Of a DNA stretch of 64,000 nucleotides, positions 45,208 through 55,384 are shown piece by piece. Origin of the DNA: Brucella oryzae (GTDB lineage: Bacteria; Pseudomonadota; Alphaproteobacteria; Rhizobiales; Rhizobiaceae); contig JAAVLL010000001.1 of NCBI GenBank assembly GCA_012103035.1, forward strand, positions 1,462,501 through 1,526,500. The letters run 5' to 3'. How positions within the stretch are numbered: the stretch's first letter is position 1; each line of letters begins with the position of its first letter. A program made the position numbers and the translations under genes. The notes beneath the pieces are model-generated. The model did no database searches. It was not told the origin of the DNA and saw nothing but the letters and a program-made list of their open reading frames with translations.

Positions 45208-46001
45208 TCAGAAATCGCCTTTGGTGACATAGTCACTGGAGAGAGCAACCGCATTGCGGCGGTCCGCTTCACCCGCAATCGAGAATGCCTGTTCCTGCAT
45301 ATCGCGTATCCACGGGCAATCTTCGGTCGGGCAGCGTTCAAAAGCTGCCGTCATCATGGCAAGGCCACGAACGGTTTTCCTGCCTGAAACAGCATGTTGC
45401 CGAGCATGGCCTGCGCTCCAGCATTACCCTTCTTGGCTGCGAGCTGAAACCAGCGTGCGGCCTGAACGGAATTGCGTTCTCCACCGTCGCCATCAAGCAG
45501 CATCTTGCCAAGCTCGAACTGGGCCGCTGAATCACCGAAATTCGAGGCAGCCTGCACATAAAGATTGCGCGCCATGCCCGGATTGGCATTGACCGGCGAG
45601 CCGGGAATACCGCGCTTCACATAGCCTGCAAGCGCCACGAGGGCATCAGCCACATAGGAGTCGTTCTCCGATCCCGGCTCGGAACCTTCGCGAACGATTT
45701 TCTCAAAAATCTTGTAGGCTTCGTAGTCATTCTCCGGCACGCCATCGCCATCGGCGTACATGCGGGCCAGTTTCCACTTTGCGCCTTGATGGCCGCGATC
45801 TGCAGCATAGCGCAGCGCCTTGATCGCCTCATCCTTGTGACCGTTCTTATATGCAGAGAAGCCGAACTTGAAGAGTTCGAACGGACTTCTCGACTTTTCG
45901 GAATCGTCATTGAGATCGAAAGCAAAGGCGCTGTTACAGGCAATGGCCAAGCCGAGAGCCATAGCAAGGGCGCTATATGAAAAACTGCGGATACGCATCA
46001 C
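45208..46001 (-). CDS. exoR: Periplasmic regulator ExoR (Sel1 repeats)
   Basis: Inhibits the ExoS-type sensor kinase (BvrS in Brucella) that controls envelope, exopolysaccharide and host-interaction genes. A signal peptide ends NSAFAF; Sel1/TPR-like repeats follow (AIKALRYAADRGHQGAKWKL, AAQFELGKMLLDGDGG, AGAQAMLGNMLFQAGK). An A lost near 45373 truncates the frame; repaired, the tail continues TVRGLAMMTAAFERCP to VTKGDF at 45208. The resulting length, about 263-264 residues, is close to that of the rhizobial protein. ExoR is normally cleaved to relieve repression. Confidence 0.92.
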
Positions 46002-46449
46002 AACGCTGGTCTTTCACATTCAGTGGAGGAAACATTCATGGAGGACAGAATGCACGCTGTTTTGGTCAAGACTGAGACCCGATCTTGGCCGAAAAAGCCT
46101 TACCATCATGGGAAAGAATAAAGGGCGCGTGAACAGGGTTGATCCTGTTCCCAATCCGTTTGCTGTGCAACAACACGCCCTTCGTCATTCCTGCCTATCC
46201 TGCTGGAGCTTACCGGCTCCCAATGGTTCGACGGCTTCTGCCTTCCCTTGAAGCGGTGACGCCTGTTTGTGGCGGGAAATGGGCAAAATGTGCCAGAGCT
46301 CTTTCTAGCCTAAAGCAACGGTAAAGACTGTTGCTAATTGACAACAAACTGACTGTTGTTCTGATCAACAATCTGCTCTTGTTGACGCAAAGGACAAGAG
46401 TTCGCAGTCTGCCGCAAAATCAAGGACGCCAGGAATCGGGAAGCCACCT
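46002..46449. other. Intergenic region upstream of exoR and the nuclease gene
   Basis: 448 bases between divergent genes. It holds a nested inverted repeat (46121-46182), and an A/T-rich stretch with repeated TTGTTG/CAACAA around 46330-46385 just upstream of the nuclease gene, which includes TTGACA at 46338-46343 without a good -10 at 17 bases. No coding frame is supported. Confidence 0.4.
46121..46182. repeat. Nested inverted repeats, possible structured RNA
   Basis: Outer arms AAGGGCG (46121-46127) and CGCCCTT (46176-46182); inner arms GAACAGG (46131-46137) and CCTGTTC (46144-46150). No U-run. Confidence 0.5.
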
Positions 46450-47115
46450 ATGAGCAAATACCGTCGTCCTCACAGACGTCCCTACCGACCTGCCCGCAAA
46501 AGCAATAATATAAATTTTCGCAGTATCTTATTGACGATATTACTCTTTTCCGTCCTCGTCGCGCTTATCGCCTATCTGCCGATCCCACCAGCTCCCAAAG
46601 AAGCTTTGAACGGGCCGGCCTATGTCATCGACGGCGATACTGTGGTCGTTGGCAAGAGACATATACGGCTCAAGGGGATCGACGCGCCGGAGATGCAACA
46701 GCAATGCGTCCGGGCAGGAGCCGCTTATGACTGCGGCAAGGAAGCTCGCAACATCTTGCGGGCCAGAATCAGCAGGTCTTCGATTCGGTGCGAGACGGAG
46801 GGGCGGGATCAGTACAGTCGCGATCTGGCGCGCTGTTATCTCGGTGAAACCGATCTCAACCGCTGGATGGTCGAACAGGGCTGGGCCGTCGCCTACGGCG
46901 ACTATCAGCGTGAAGAAAGAGACGCCCGCAGTAACCAACGCGGCGTTTGGGCAGGACAGTTCCAGCAACCGTCTCTATGGCGCAAGCAACATCGCAATGA
47001 GGAAACGGCCCGGCAATCCGACCGTCGATCACTGCTGGGTGTGATCGACGAAGCCTTTACCTATATAAGAGAGCATATCCGGACTTTAATCGAAATGATC
47101 CTGCCCCGAAACTGA
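46450..47115 (+). CDS. Membrane-anchored thermonuclease-family protein (SNase)
   Basis: Intact 221-residue protein. A basic N-terminus and one membrane span (ILLTILLFSVLVALIAYL) precede a staphylococcal-nuclease domain: VIDGDTVVVGKRHIRLKGID, APEM, ARCYLGETDLNRWMVEQGWA. The active-site pattern (D in DGDT, R in IRLKGIDAP, E/R in GRDQYSRDLAR) is mostly kept. An extended C-terminus follows. Substrate unknown. Confidence 0.88.
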   Translation: MSKYRRPHRRPYRPARKSNNINFRSILLTILLFSVLVALIAYLPIPPAPKEALNGPAYVIDGDTVVVGKRHIRLKGIDAPEMQQQCVRAGAAYDCGKEARNILRARISRSSIRCETEGRDQYSRDLARCYLGETDLNRWMVEQGWAVAYGDYQREERDARSNQRGVWAGQFQQPSLWRKQHRNEETARQSDRRSLLGVIDEAFTYIREHIRTLIEMILPRN

Positions 47116-47136
47116 TAGAATTCGCCGATACAATTC

Positions 47137-47768
47137 ATGGAAAAACCAGACACGCTCAGTCAGTCGATCCGGGCCTGCCGTATCTGCCGCGACACCCTGA
47201 ATTTCCGCCGCCCCTTCCGCACGAGCCCAACCCCGTCTGTATCGTCTCTGATACAGCGAAAATCGCTATTTGTGGCCAGGCTCCCGGCATTCGCGTGCAC
47301 AACACTTCCCTGCCGTTCAACGACCCGTCTGGGGATCGCCTGCGGCAATGGCTCGGCGTATCACGTGAAGAGTTTTATGATCCATCACGCTTCGCCATCA
47401 TTCCGATGGGCTTCTGCTTTCCCGGCTATGACAAGCATGGCGGCGATCTTCCACCGCGCCGCGAATGCCGCCAGACTTGGCATGACCGTGTTTTCGCGGC
47501 GATGCCGCAACTGGAGTTCATTCTGGTCGTCGGGCAATACGCCCTGGCCTATCACCTGCCCGACTATCGAGGCCGCAATCTGACTGAAACCGTCAAGAAC
47601 TGGCGGCATTTCATGGAGACACCCAATCCGGCGGGTCGAATCGCGCTGCCCCTGCCGCACCCTTCCTGGCGCAACAGCGGCTGGCTCAAGCGCAATCCAT
47701 GGTTCGACGCTGAAGTTGTGCCTGTTCTTCAGGCAAAAGTGCGCGACATCATCCGAGACGATAAATAA
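47137..47768 (+). CDS. Uracil-DNA glycosylase-superfamily protein
   Basis: UDG-fold protein of the uracil-DNA-glycosylase-like family. The N-terminal cysteine pair CRICRD is followed, after one or more bases restored near 47205, by IAICGQAPGIRVHNTSLPFN, the central GFCFPGYDKHGGD and the C-terminal PLPHPSWRN. About 210 residues. It starts 21 bases after the nuclease gene, so probably cotranscribed. DNA-repair activity is inferred from family only. Confidence 0.85.
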
Positions 47769-47896
47769 TTTTTATTCCATTCGTTCTCATCGGAATATTT
47801 TTCCTGTAACTTCGGATCATTGCGAACCATAAGGTATGACGTTTCACCTATTCGCAAAGTTCGGGAAACGATTTCTAAAACCGGGAACGGAAACGC

Positions 47897-48376
47897 ATGG
47901 ACAGGCTCGACAGAAAGATACTGCGCTTATTGCAGGAAGATGCGACACTTGCGGTGGCAGACGTTGCCAAGAAAGTTGGCCTTTCCACGACGCCCTGCTG
48001 GCGCCGCATCCAGAAACTCGAGGAAGACGGCGTCATCAAGCGTCGTGTCGCCATTCTCGATCCGGTTCGCGTCAATGCGCGGGTGACGGTGTTCGTGTCG
48101 GTGCGCACAAGCTCCCACAGCCATGAATGGCTGAAGCGCTTCTCCGAAGTGGTTCAGGAGTTTCCTGAAGTGATCGAGTTCTACCGCATGAGCGGCGATG
48201 TCGATTATCTGCTGCGCGTGGCCGTGCCGGATATCGCCGCCTATGATGCGTTCTACAAGCGCCTCATCAGCAAGATCGAAATTCGCGACGTGTCTTCTTC
48301 CTTTGCCATGGAGCAGATCAAATATACCACCGAATTGCCACTCGACTACATGGTGCTCGACAAAGATAACAACTGA
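47897..48376 (+). CDS. Lrp/AsnC-family transcriptional regulator
   Basis: Intact 159-residue regulator. The N-terminal helix-turn-helix is LLQEDATLAVADVAKKVGLS with recognition helix TTPCWRRIQKLEEDG, followed by the RAM ligand domain (VIEFYRMSGDVDYLLRVAV). Lrp proteins sense amino acids. The adjacent genes do not reveal its target. Confidence 0.92.
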   Translation: MDRLDRKILRLLQEDATLAVADVAKKVGLSTTPCWRRIQKLEEDGVIKRRVAILDPVRVNARVTVFVSVRTSSHSHEWLKRFSEVVQEFPEVIEFYRMSGDVDYLLRVAVPDIAAYDAFYKRLISKIEIRDVSSSFAMEQIKYTTELPLDYMVLDKDNN

Positions 48377-48395
48377 CGCTTTTAAGCTATTGATT

Positions 48396-48428
48396 AAAAA
48401 GAGCCCGCCGGAAGTGGCGGGCTTTTTG
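48396..48428. terminator. Bidirectional terminator between the Lrp gene and cobT
   Basis: AGCCCGCC/GGCGGGCT stem with a six-base loop, A-run before and T-run after, positioned for both convergent genes. Confidence 0.88.
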
Positions 48429-48444
48429 ATAGTACTGACAACCT

Positions 48445-49460
48445 CTATTTCGAGCCGGATATGCCAGCCTGTTCGAACGTAGCCATGCCGCTATGGCACA
48501 GCGCCGCCGCCTTGACGATACCGGCCGCAAGCGCTGCGCCGGTACCTTCACCAAGGCGCATTCCCATATCGAGCAGCGGTTGCTTGCCCATCTTCTCCAA
48601 AAGCTTGCGATGGCCCGGCTCGGCAGAGACATGGCCGAACAGGCAATGGTCTATGGCTTCCGGGTTGGCCGCAAAAGAACCGCTGCGGCAGCACTTGCCA
48701 CAAAGCCATCGACGATGACGGGAATTTTCTCCATGCGCGCCGCCAGAATTGCACCAGCCATGGCTGCGACTTCACGACCGCCGAGGCGGCTCAACACTTC
48801 CAGCGGGTCGCCGAGATGCGCCTGATGGAAGGCAACCGCCTGACGAACGGCGGCAAGCTTGCGCTCAAGCAATTCACCCGTTGAACCGGTGCCCGGCCCC
48901 ACCCAGTCTTCCGCCGTACCACCGAAGAGCGCCAGCGCGATTGCCGCGGCAATCGTGGTGTTACCGATACCCATTTCACCGATGCACAGGAGATCGGTTC
49001 CACCGGCAATCGCTTCCATACCGAAAGCCATAGTTGCAGCACAAGTGCGCTCGTCCATGGCCGGTTCTTCCGTGATATCGCCGGTCGGATGCTCCAGCGC
49101 CAGATCGAACACCTTCAGCCCAAGATCGTTGGCGATGCAGATCTGGTTGATTGCTGCGCCACCGGCAGCAAAATTCTCGACCATCTGCGCCGTGACACTT
49201 GGTGGAAACGGTGTAATATTCTTGGCCGTAACACCGTGATTACCGGCAAAGACTGCAACCAGCGGACGATTGATCTGAGGTGTGCGCTTGCCGGTCCATG
49301 CGGCCAGCCATGCCACGATCTCTTCCATGCGTCCGAGCGAACCTGCGGGTTTGGTGAGCGTAGCTTCGCGCTCGCGAACGGCTCTTTCCGCGCCAAGGTC
49401 GGGACCCGGCAGATTTCGGATCAGTTCTCGGAAATCGTCGAAGGTACCGCTGGCGCTCAT
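48445..49460 (-). CDS. cobT: Nicotinate-nucleotide-dimethylbenzimidazole phosphoribosyltransferase
   Basis: Activates dimethylbenzimidazole to alpha-ribazole phosphate in cobalamin synthesis. It begins MSASGTFDDFRELIRNLPGP; family marks are LTKPAGSLGRMEE, FAGNHGVTAKNITPFP, LCIGEMGIGNTT and the base-binding region. A lost base near 48670 (VLFAANPEA in the repaired frame) changes the last 70 residues; the true stop is 48445. 338 residues after repair. Divergent from cobS. Confidence 0.95.
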
Positions 49461-49612
49461 AAGTTCAGTCCAATCAATGATGGGAGGTGTAAATTCGTTG
49501 GGGTCGTCCTATAAGCACTGACGCGAATTTTCAAATCACCTCTTTGAGCTGAAGCAATATTGAGGCGAATTATCGCGAGAACGCCGCTCGGGAAACAAGG
49601 TGGAACAGTCAC

Positions 49613-50392
49613 TTGCAGCGAAATAGTCTCATTGGCGACACGATCCGGAGTCTGGGCTTTCTGAGCCGCCTGCCGCTTCCGCAGAGCTGGTTCGAGAACG
49701 GCGATGATTCGCTGCCGCGCAATGCCCGCGCCTTTCCGCTCGCAGGTGCGGTTCTAGCCTGCTGGCCGGCATTGTGCTTTTCATGGCCCATAAAATAAAC
49801 CTGCCGCCCCTTGCAAGTGCTCTGCTCGCCATTGGGGCTCTGGCGGCGATGACCGGCGCGCTTCATGAAGACGGCCTGGGCGATACTGCTGACGGCTTTT
49901 TCGGCGCTTCTTCCCTGATCGCCGGCTGGACATCATGAAAGATTCCCGCATCGGGACTTTCGCTGCGCTGACGCTGATTGTTTTCGTGGTTTTGAAGGCG
50001 GCGCTCCTGATGGCGATCATCGACCGTGCGGGCGCTGGCTATGCGGCACTTGCGCTGATTGGCTGCGAAGCGGCAAGCCGCGCGAGCATGCTGGCATTCT
50101 GGCACGCCCTGCCCTCGGCGCGTCCCGGCGGGCTTTCCGATAGCGTCGGCAAGCCGCAATGGGAGACCGTTGTTTGCGGTTTCGGGATCGGGCTGGTCTT
50201 TCTTGTCTTTACGCTCATACCAGCGGGCGGATTTCTCTCGCTCATCAATGCGCTGGTGCTGGCGACTGTTCTGCTGTTCGGCTTTGCCCGACTTTGCATG
50301 GCAAAATCGGCGGGCAGACGGGCGATACCCTGGGCGCAGCACAGCAGATCTGTTCGATTGCCGTTCTCGCCGGGCTTGTCATGGCGCTGTGA
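49613..50392 (+). CDS. cobS: Adenosylcobinamide-GDP ribazoletransferase
   Basis: Membrane enzyme that joins alpha-ribazole to adenosylcobinamide-GDP, the step after CobT. The N-terminus [19 protein letters not shown] is followed by [20 protein letters not shown], the metal-binding signature, and several membrane spans. Single-base losses near 49756 (GG to G) and 49917 (CCCC to CCC). The start is unclear: TTG 49613 is in frame, a GTG at 49601 is possible if a base is wrong. About 260 residues. Confidence 0.92.
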
Positions 50393-50410
50393 CGCAACCA
50401 CATTGCATCC

Positions 50411-50605
50411 ATGGACACGACAACCATCGCATCCCCGTGCATCCTTGTCTGCACGATCGATCCGGAAACCGGCTTCTGCCTCGGCTGTGCCCGAACGCTG
50501 GATGAGATTGCACGCTGGTCCAGCATGAGCGCGGACGAGCGATTGGCCGTGTGGGCGCTTCTCGCCGACAGGCATGAAATCATTGTTGAAAAGAGAATTG
50601 GCTGA
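50411..50605 (+). CDS. DUF1289 small cysteine-rich protein
   Basis: Intact 64-residue protein with four conserved cysteines ([21 protein letters not shown]), probably binding zinc, followed by a helical [16 protein letters not shown]. Function unknown. Its stop codon overlaps the start of the next gene. Confidence 0.9.
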   Translation: MDTTTIASPCILVCTIDPETGFCLGCARTLDEIARWSSMSADERLAVWALLADRHEIIVEKRIG

Positions 50606-51308
50606 TGGGGCGTTTTTCTGGCTCATTATTGCGGCGGTTGCGATTGTTGTCCTGCTGCTGATGTCCAACAATGACAGCGGCTCAACGCTGGGCATGGACA
50701 ATGACGTATTTGCCCGCGCGGCCTATCTCGGCATATGGGGCGTCGTGCTTGCCGCGGGTCTGCTCGGCTCCGGTATCAAGCTGACCGACTTTGCACGCAA
50801 CATGGCCATGTGGGCCGTGATTATTCTCGGCCTCGTTGCAGGCTACCAGTATCGTTATGAGCTACAGGACGTCGCAAGCCGGGTCACGGCCGGGCTTATC
50901 CCCGGAAGCCCTATTTCGGGTCGCAATGCCGATGGCTCCCTGACCGTCACGCTTGCAAAGGCTGCAAACGGTCACTTCGAGGTCAACGGACGCGTGAACG
51001 GTGAGCGTGTTCATTTTCTGGTCGATACCGGCGCGTCGTCGGTCGTCCTGTCCCAGCAAGATGCAGAACGCGCAGGCATAAACACCGCCTCGCTCAACTA
51101 TTCCGTTCCGATCATGACCGCTAATGGCACGGCAAGTGCAGCAGTCATCAACATTGCCACATTGCAGATCGGCGATATCGAACGCCAGAATGTGCGCGCT
51201 ATGGTGACGAAGGAAGGCCTGATGACCGGTAGCCTGCTTGGCATGAACTTCCTGCAAACGCTCGGCGGATTCACCGTTCGTGGCGACCAGCTTATTCTTA
51301 TAGATTAA
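50605..51308 (+). CDS. Membrane-anchored retroviral-type aspartic protease (TIGR02281 family)
   Basis: Clan AA protease. Three hydrophobic spans lie in the first 100 residues (LIIAAVAIVVLLLM, YLGIWGVVLAAGLLGSG, MAMWAVIILGLVAGY), then a single pepsin-like lobe with the active site FLVDTGASSVVLS and partner LLGMNFLQTLGGF; such proteins act as dimers. ATG 50605 gives MGRFFWLIIAAV if one T is restored near 50620; without repair the frame opens at 50574. Its stop shares a palindrome with the convergent dusA stop. Substrate unknown. Confidence 0.85.
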
Positions 51309-52316
51309 GCAGCTTCTGCCGCCGCTTCAGTCACAACGGCATAGGCCTGACGCAGAACTTCACTCGTCGCGCCCGGCTTGGTGGCGTCCGTCGAAAGGAT
51401 CTGCCGCCAGCGCCGTGCGCCCGGCTGTCCGGTAAAAGCCCGACCATATGGCGGCTCACATGCGAAAGCCTGCCGCCTGCCGCAATGTGGCGATCAATAT
51501 AGTCACACATCGCATCGATAACATCGGCCATCGAAGTATCGCGTTGTTCGCCGCCATAAAGGCGCGCATCCACCTCTGCTAGAAGCTCCGGATTATGATA
51601 GGCGGCGCGACCGAGCATGACCGCATCGACCTTGCGCAAATGCGTTTCGGCTTCATCAAGCGTGTTAATCCCGCCATTAATGCCGACGAAAACATCGCCG
51701 AGCCGTTCCTTGAGCCGATAGACGCGATCATAATCGAGCGGCGGAATCTCGCGGTTTTCCTTCGGCGATAATCCTTTCAGCCAGGCCTTGCGGGCATGGA
51801 CCCAAAGCGCATCGGCACCAGCGTCAAGCGTCAGGTCGGCCAAGGTATCGAGCGCAACTTCCACGTCCTGATCGTCAACGCCGATACGGCATTTGACAGT
51901 AACAGGCACGGAAACGGCTTCCTTCATGGCTGAAACGCAACGCGCCACTACGTCCGGGGTCTGCATGAGACAAGCCCCGAATGTGCCGGACTGCACGCGG
52001 TCCGAAGGGCAGCCGACATTGAGATTGATTTCATCATAGCCGTAATCAGCGCCGATTCTGGCTGCCTCTTTCAGCTTCGCCGGGTCGGAACCGCCAAGCT
52101 GCAACGCCACCGGATGTTCCGCCACATCGAAGCCCAGCAACCGGTCACGCGGCCCATGGATGATGGCATCCGCAACCACCATTTCGGTGTAGAGCAATGC
52201 GCGTCTGGAAAAGAGCCGGTGAAAATAGCGGCAGTGCCTGTCCGACCAGTCGATCATGGGCGCAACGGCAAAACGGACATCGGGATAGTTGCGTTTTTTG
52301 ATTTTATTTCAGTCAT
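51305..52316 (-). CDS. dusA: tRNA-dihydrouridine(20/20a) synthase
   Basis: FMN enzyme that reduces U20 of tRNA. The start MTEIK...KKRNYPDVRF at 52316 needs one A restored near 52302; then APMIDWSDRHCRYFHRL. Flavin and catalytic marks: LQLGGSDPAKL, NLNVGCPSDRVQSGTFGACL with the catalytic Cys, VFVGINGGI, VDAVMLGRAAYHNP. A further break near 51440 (MVGLFTGQPGARRWRQ restored). About 335 residues. Confidence 0.94.
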
Positions 52317-52591
52317 TTATACAACAATCCTGAGAATGCGATTCAGTCGCAACCAACGCTTTCGACATCTGTTCAAATTCGGATTGGTGCCAAAAGCCAC
52401 AATCGATCGAAATGTTCAAGTTTTGCCATTATTGCGGTCACCAGCGCTCAATATAATAAGCCAGAGAGAATTTTCATACCCAATACGGCAACTCCGGCTG
52501 CTCCAGGACTGTCTTCCCGCCAAATAAGCACTATGATCGCGTTTGGAAGCATTCTCCCGATTCTCATTTGCGCAATTCAAGGACATTCGGC

Positions 52592-53273
52592 GTGACCTCC
52601 TTTTCCCCTTCGGCAAATCATTCGATGCGTTTCTATTCGACATGGACGGCACGATACTGAGCTCCATCGAAGCGACCGAACGCGTGTGGAGCGAATGGGC
52701 AATACGCCATGGCATCGATCCGATCACGTTTCTGCCGACCATTCACGGCGTCCGGGCAGTTGAAACGGTGCGCCGCCTTGCTCTGCCGGGCGTGGATCCG
52801 ATCCGCGAGGCCGAAATATTGCTTCAGGCCGAAATGGCTGATCTGGACGGTATTGCACCTATCGACGGCGCATATGACTTTCTGAGTTCCTTGCCTGAAG
52901 ACCGCTGGGCAATCGTGACCTCGGCCCCGCTTGAGCTTGCGACCCGTCGCGTCGCCGCGGCAGGGCTACCGATGCCGAAAACCATCGTTTCCGCCGAAGA
53001 TGTGGAGCGCGGCAAGCCAAGCCCCGAATGTTTCCAGCTTGGCGCCAAAAGGCTTGGCTTCGATCCGCGCAATTGTCTTGTGTTCGAGGACGCGCCAGCC
53101 GGTATCGTTGCGGGGAAACTGCCGGCGCCAGCGTTGTCGTGGTGACGGCGACGCACCCGCATTCCCCGAAGACATCCCATCTGAGCATTGACAGCTATCG
53201 CTCTCTCCAGCTCGATATTCTGGATGATGGCAGATTGGCGCTGGAACCGACAAGCCCGGTCCCGGTGGGCTAG
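52592..53273 (+). CDS. HAD-superfamily sugar phosphatase (beta-phosphoglucomutase/GPP-like)
   Basis: HAD hydrolase with motif I FLFDMDGTILSSIEATER, motif II VTSAPLELA, motif III Lys in ERGKPSPECF and motif IV VFEDAPAGIVAG. The cap region (residues 20-85) is helical, as in sugar phosphatases. The start is uncertain: GTG 52592 gives VTSFFPFGKS after one T is restored near 52602; a longer frame opens at 52543. A break near 53118 moves the last 50 residues. Shares a stop palindrome with phnM. Confidence 0.83.
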
Positions 53274-54408
53274 ATAACCCGCCGCCCTTCCCGCCAGACG
53301 GTGCGGATGATCGGAACATGATCGGCAATCTGCACCCGAACCAGATCAGCTCGCTTGCCTGCGAGAATCTCGCCGCGATCCTCCAGCCCTACTGCTTTGG
53401 CAGGGTTGGCAGAAACCAGTCGAATAGCTTGAGGCAGCGAGATATTTTCGGCGACATCTGCGAGAAAAACGCCGATTGCATCATGCTGGCCGGAATATAG
53501 TCCGACGATATGATGTCGAGATTTCCAGCTTCCGCCAGTTCGCGCGCGGACACATTTCCCGAATGTGAACCGCCGCGCACGACATTTGGCGCGCCCATGA
53601 GAACCGACATTCCGGACTCCTTTGACGCCTTCGCAGCCGTATGTGTGGTGGGAAATTCCGCAACCCTTATTCCCTGCGCCTGCGCTTCCGCCACATGGTC
53701 CACCGTTGCGTCATCGTGGCTCGCCAGAACAACGCCGCGTTGGTGGCACAATTCGGCAATCGCCTTGCGTGTCGGCGCGGAATATTGCTGGGACTGCCCG
53801 ATACGCCGCTCGCAATAGAGGCGGAACTCCTCTTCCGAGAATTTCAGCTTGCGAAGGAAATAGGTCTTGTAGCTTTCGATATCCGTGAACTGACGCTGCC
53901 CCGGCGCGTGATCCATCAGGGATACCAGCCTGACCAGCGGCTGATTGCCGAATTGTTCGAAGGCTGGAAGGCAGTCAGGTGCTGAAACCTCGCAGCGCAA
54001 ATGCAGGAAATGGTCGGCGCGCAGACGGCCCGCATTGCGGCCCTCGGCAATTGCCGACGAAAGCTTGCGCATATCGTCTATACCTGTCTCGGCGTCGTCA
54101 TCGAAGCCAATGCGCAATGCATCGAAAACAGTTGTGATCCCAGAAGCAGCAATCTGCGCATCATGCGCCTGCACGGCAGCAATCGGGTTCCAGCGGACCT
54201 TCGGGCGCGGCGCATAGTGCCCTTCGAGATGATCCGTGTGCAGTTCGACCAGCCCCGGCGTGAGGAAGTCACCTTCCATATCCTCGCCGATACTGGATGC
54301 GCCGGTCGCGATATCAGCGATCTTACCGTCCACGAGTTTCAGGGAACCGAGAACGACATCATCGGAGAGCACGACGCGGGCATTGCGCAGAACCGTTTCA
54401 TTTCCCAT
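53270..54408 (-). CDS. phnM: Alpha-D-ribose 1-methylphosphonate 5-triphosphate diphosphatase
   Basis: Amidohydrolase of the C-P lyase pathway, releasing pyrophosphate from phosphonate-ribose triphosphate. It begins MGNETVLRNARVVLSDD; LVELHTDHLEGHYAPRP carries the metal His ligands, with RGVVLASHDDATVDHV and ISSDYIPASMM further on. A T-run loss near 53487 hides the last 70 residues (LADVAENISLPQAI to REGRRVI). 380 residues. Only the DUF1045 gene accompanies it; no phnG-L genes are in the window. Confidence 0.93.
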
Positions 54409-54411
54409 TGA

Positions 54412-55143
54412 TTACGGCCTCCCAACCGCTCGTGAGGCCCGAGCAGACGCTATCTTGCCACCGGTCAGAGGATGCAGCGAATGAATCTCGAAAGGAGCCC
54501 CTTTCTCAGGTTCCACGAACAGAGCGAGATTCGCAACCTCAACGGCATCGTCCAGCAGCGGCGTGAAGAATTCGTCCAGCGTCCGCTCCACGCGAGCGCG
54601 GTCTTTCTCCTCCACCGGGCCGGTCAGCGTCATATGAAAGCGGAACTCCTCGAAAACATAAGGATAGCCCCAGCGCTCGATATTATGCCGCTGTGTTTCG
54701 CTGAGACGCTCCGGACGCCGCTTTGCAATTTCAGCCTCGTTCAGAGGTGCGCGAAACCGGTCGAAGGCAACGACAACATCATTGGCAAGCTGGTTCAGCT
54801 CGGCAACCGGCTCTTCCGGCACAAGCGCGAAGAACGGGCCAATTGCGTGCAGTTTCAGACGCGGAATAACGACCGGCGATGCCGACGATGCGAAATGCAT
54901 CAATGCGGCAAGCAGATCACTTTCGGTGTGCTCTTCATTCAGACGGAAGGGAGCCTTCATCGTCGCATGAAAGCCATAACGCCGTGGCTCTTCGGTCAGT
55001 TGGGCGATTTCAGCGGTCGCAAGCGAGCGAATCGCAGGCATCTTGACCGGTTCGCCACTGAAGGCATTGCGCCCGAGCCAATTTGCGGCAACCTTCAAAA
55101 GCGCATCATTGGATGGCGGCGTGAAATAAATCGCATAACGCAT
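54412..55143 (-). CDS. DUF1045 phosphonate-metabolism protein, 2H phosphoesterase fold
   Basis: Intact 243-residue protein. The two HxT motifs of the 2H phosphoesterase superfamily are YGFHATMKAPF and FRFHMTLTG. Related proteins hydrolyse cyclic phosphodiesters formed after C-P bond cleavage. It ends three bases before phnM on the same strand, so the two form an operon. Confidence 0.88.
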   Translation of the reverse strand: MRYAIYFTPPSNDALLKVAANWLGRNAFSGEPVKMPAIRSLATAEIAQLTEEPRRYGFHATMKAPFRLNEEHTESDLLAALMHFASSASPVVIPRLKLHAIGPFFALVPEEPVAELNQLANDVVVAFDRFRAPLNEAEIAKRRPERLSETQRHNIERWGYPYVFEEFRFHMTLTGPVEEKDRARVERTLDEFFTPLLDDAVEVANLALFVEPEKGAPFEIHSLHPLTGGKIASARASRAVGRP

Positions 55144-55384
55144 GTCAAATCCTTAAGCGAGGCTCGCTACACGACGTCAGCGGAACTCCCGAATATCCAG
55201 TAATGCATCGTGCTTCTGAAAAGCTATCCTGATTTTGAGGTCGATGCGGTCGGCGGATGCTTACACAATGAATGTGGCAAGTCGATAAAGCTGACATGAC
55301 AGTGCTGACGAAATGCCGACAAACCAATTTACACGAGCGAAAATTAGTATAGGCGTTAGCGCCATTGGAAGTGAGGAGACTGAC

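Noticed and set aside
49461-49612. Possible cobalamin riboswitch between cobT and cobS
   Set aside because: No B12-box (GCCACTG-type) or matching pairing found in the 150-base divergent gap.
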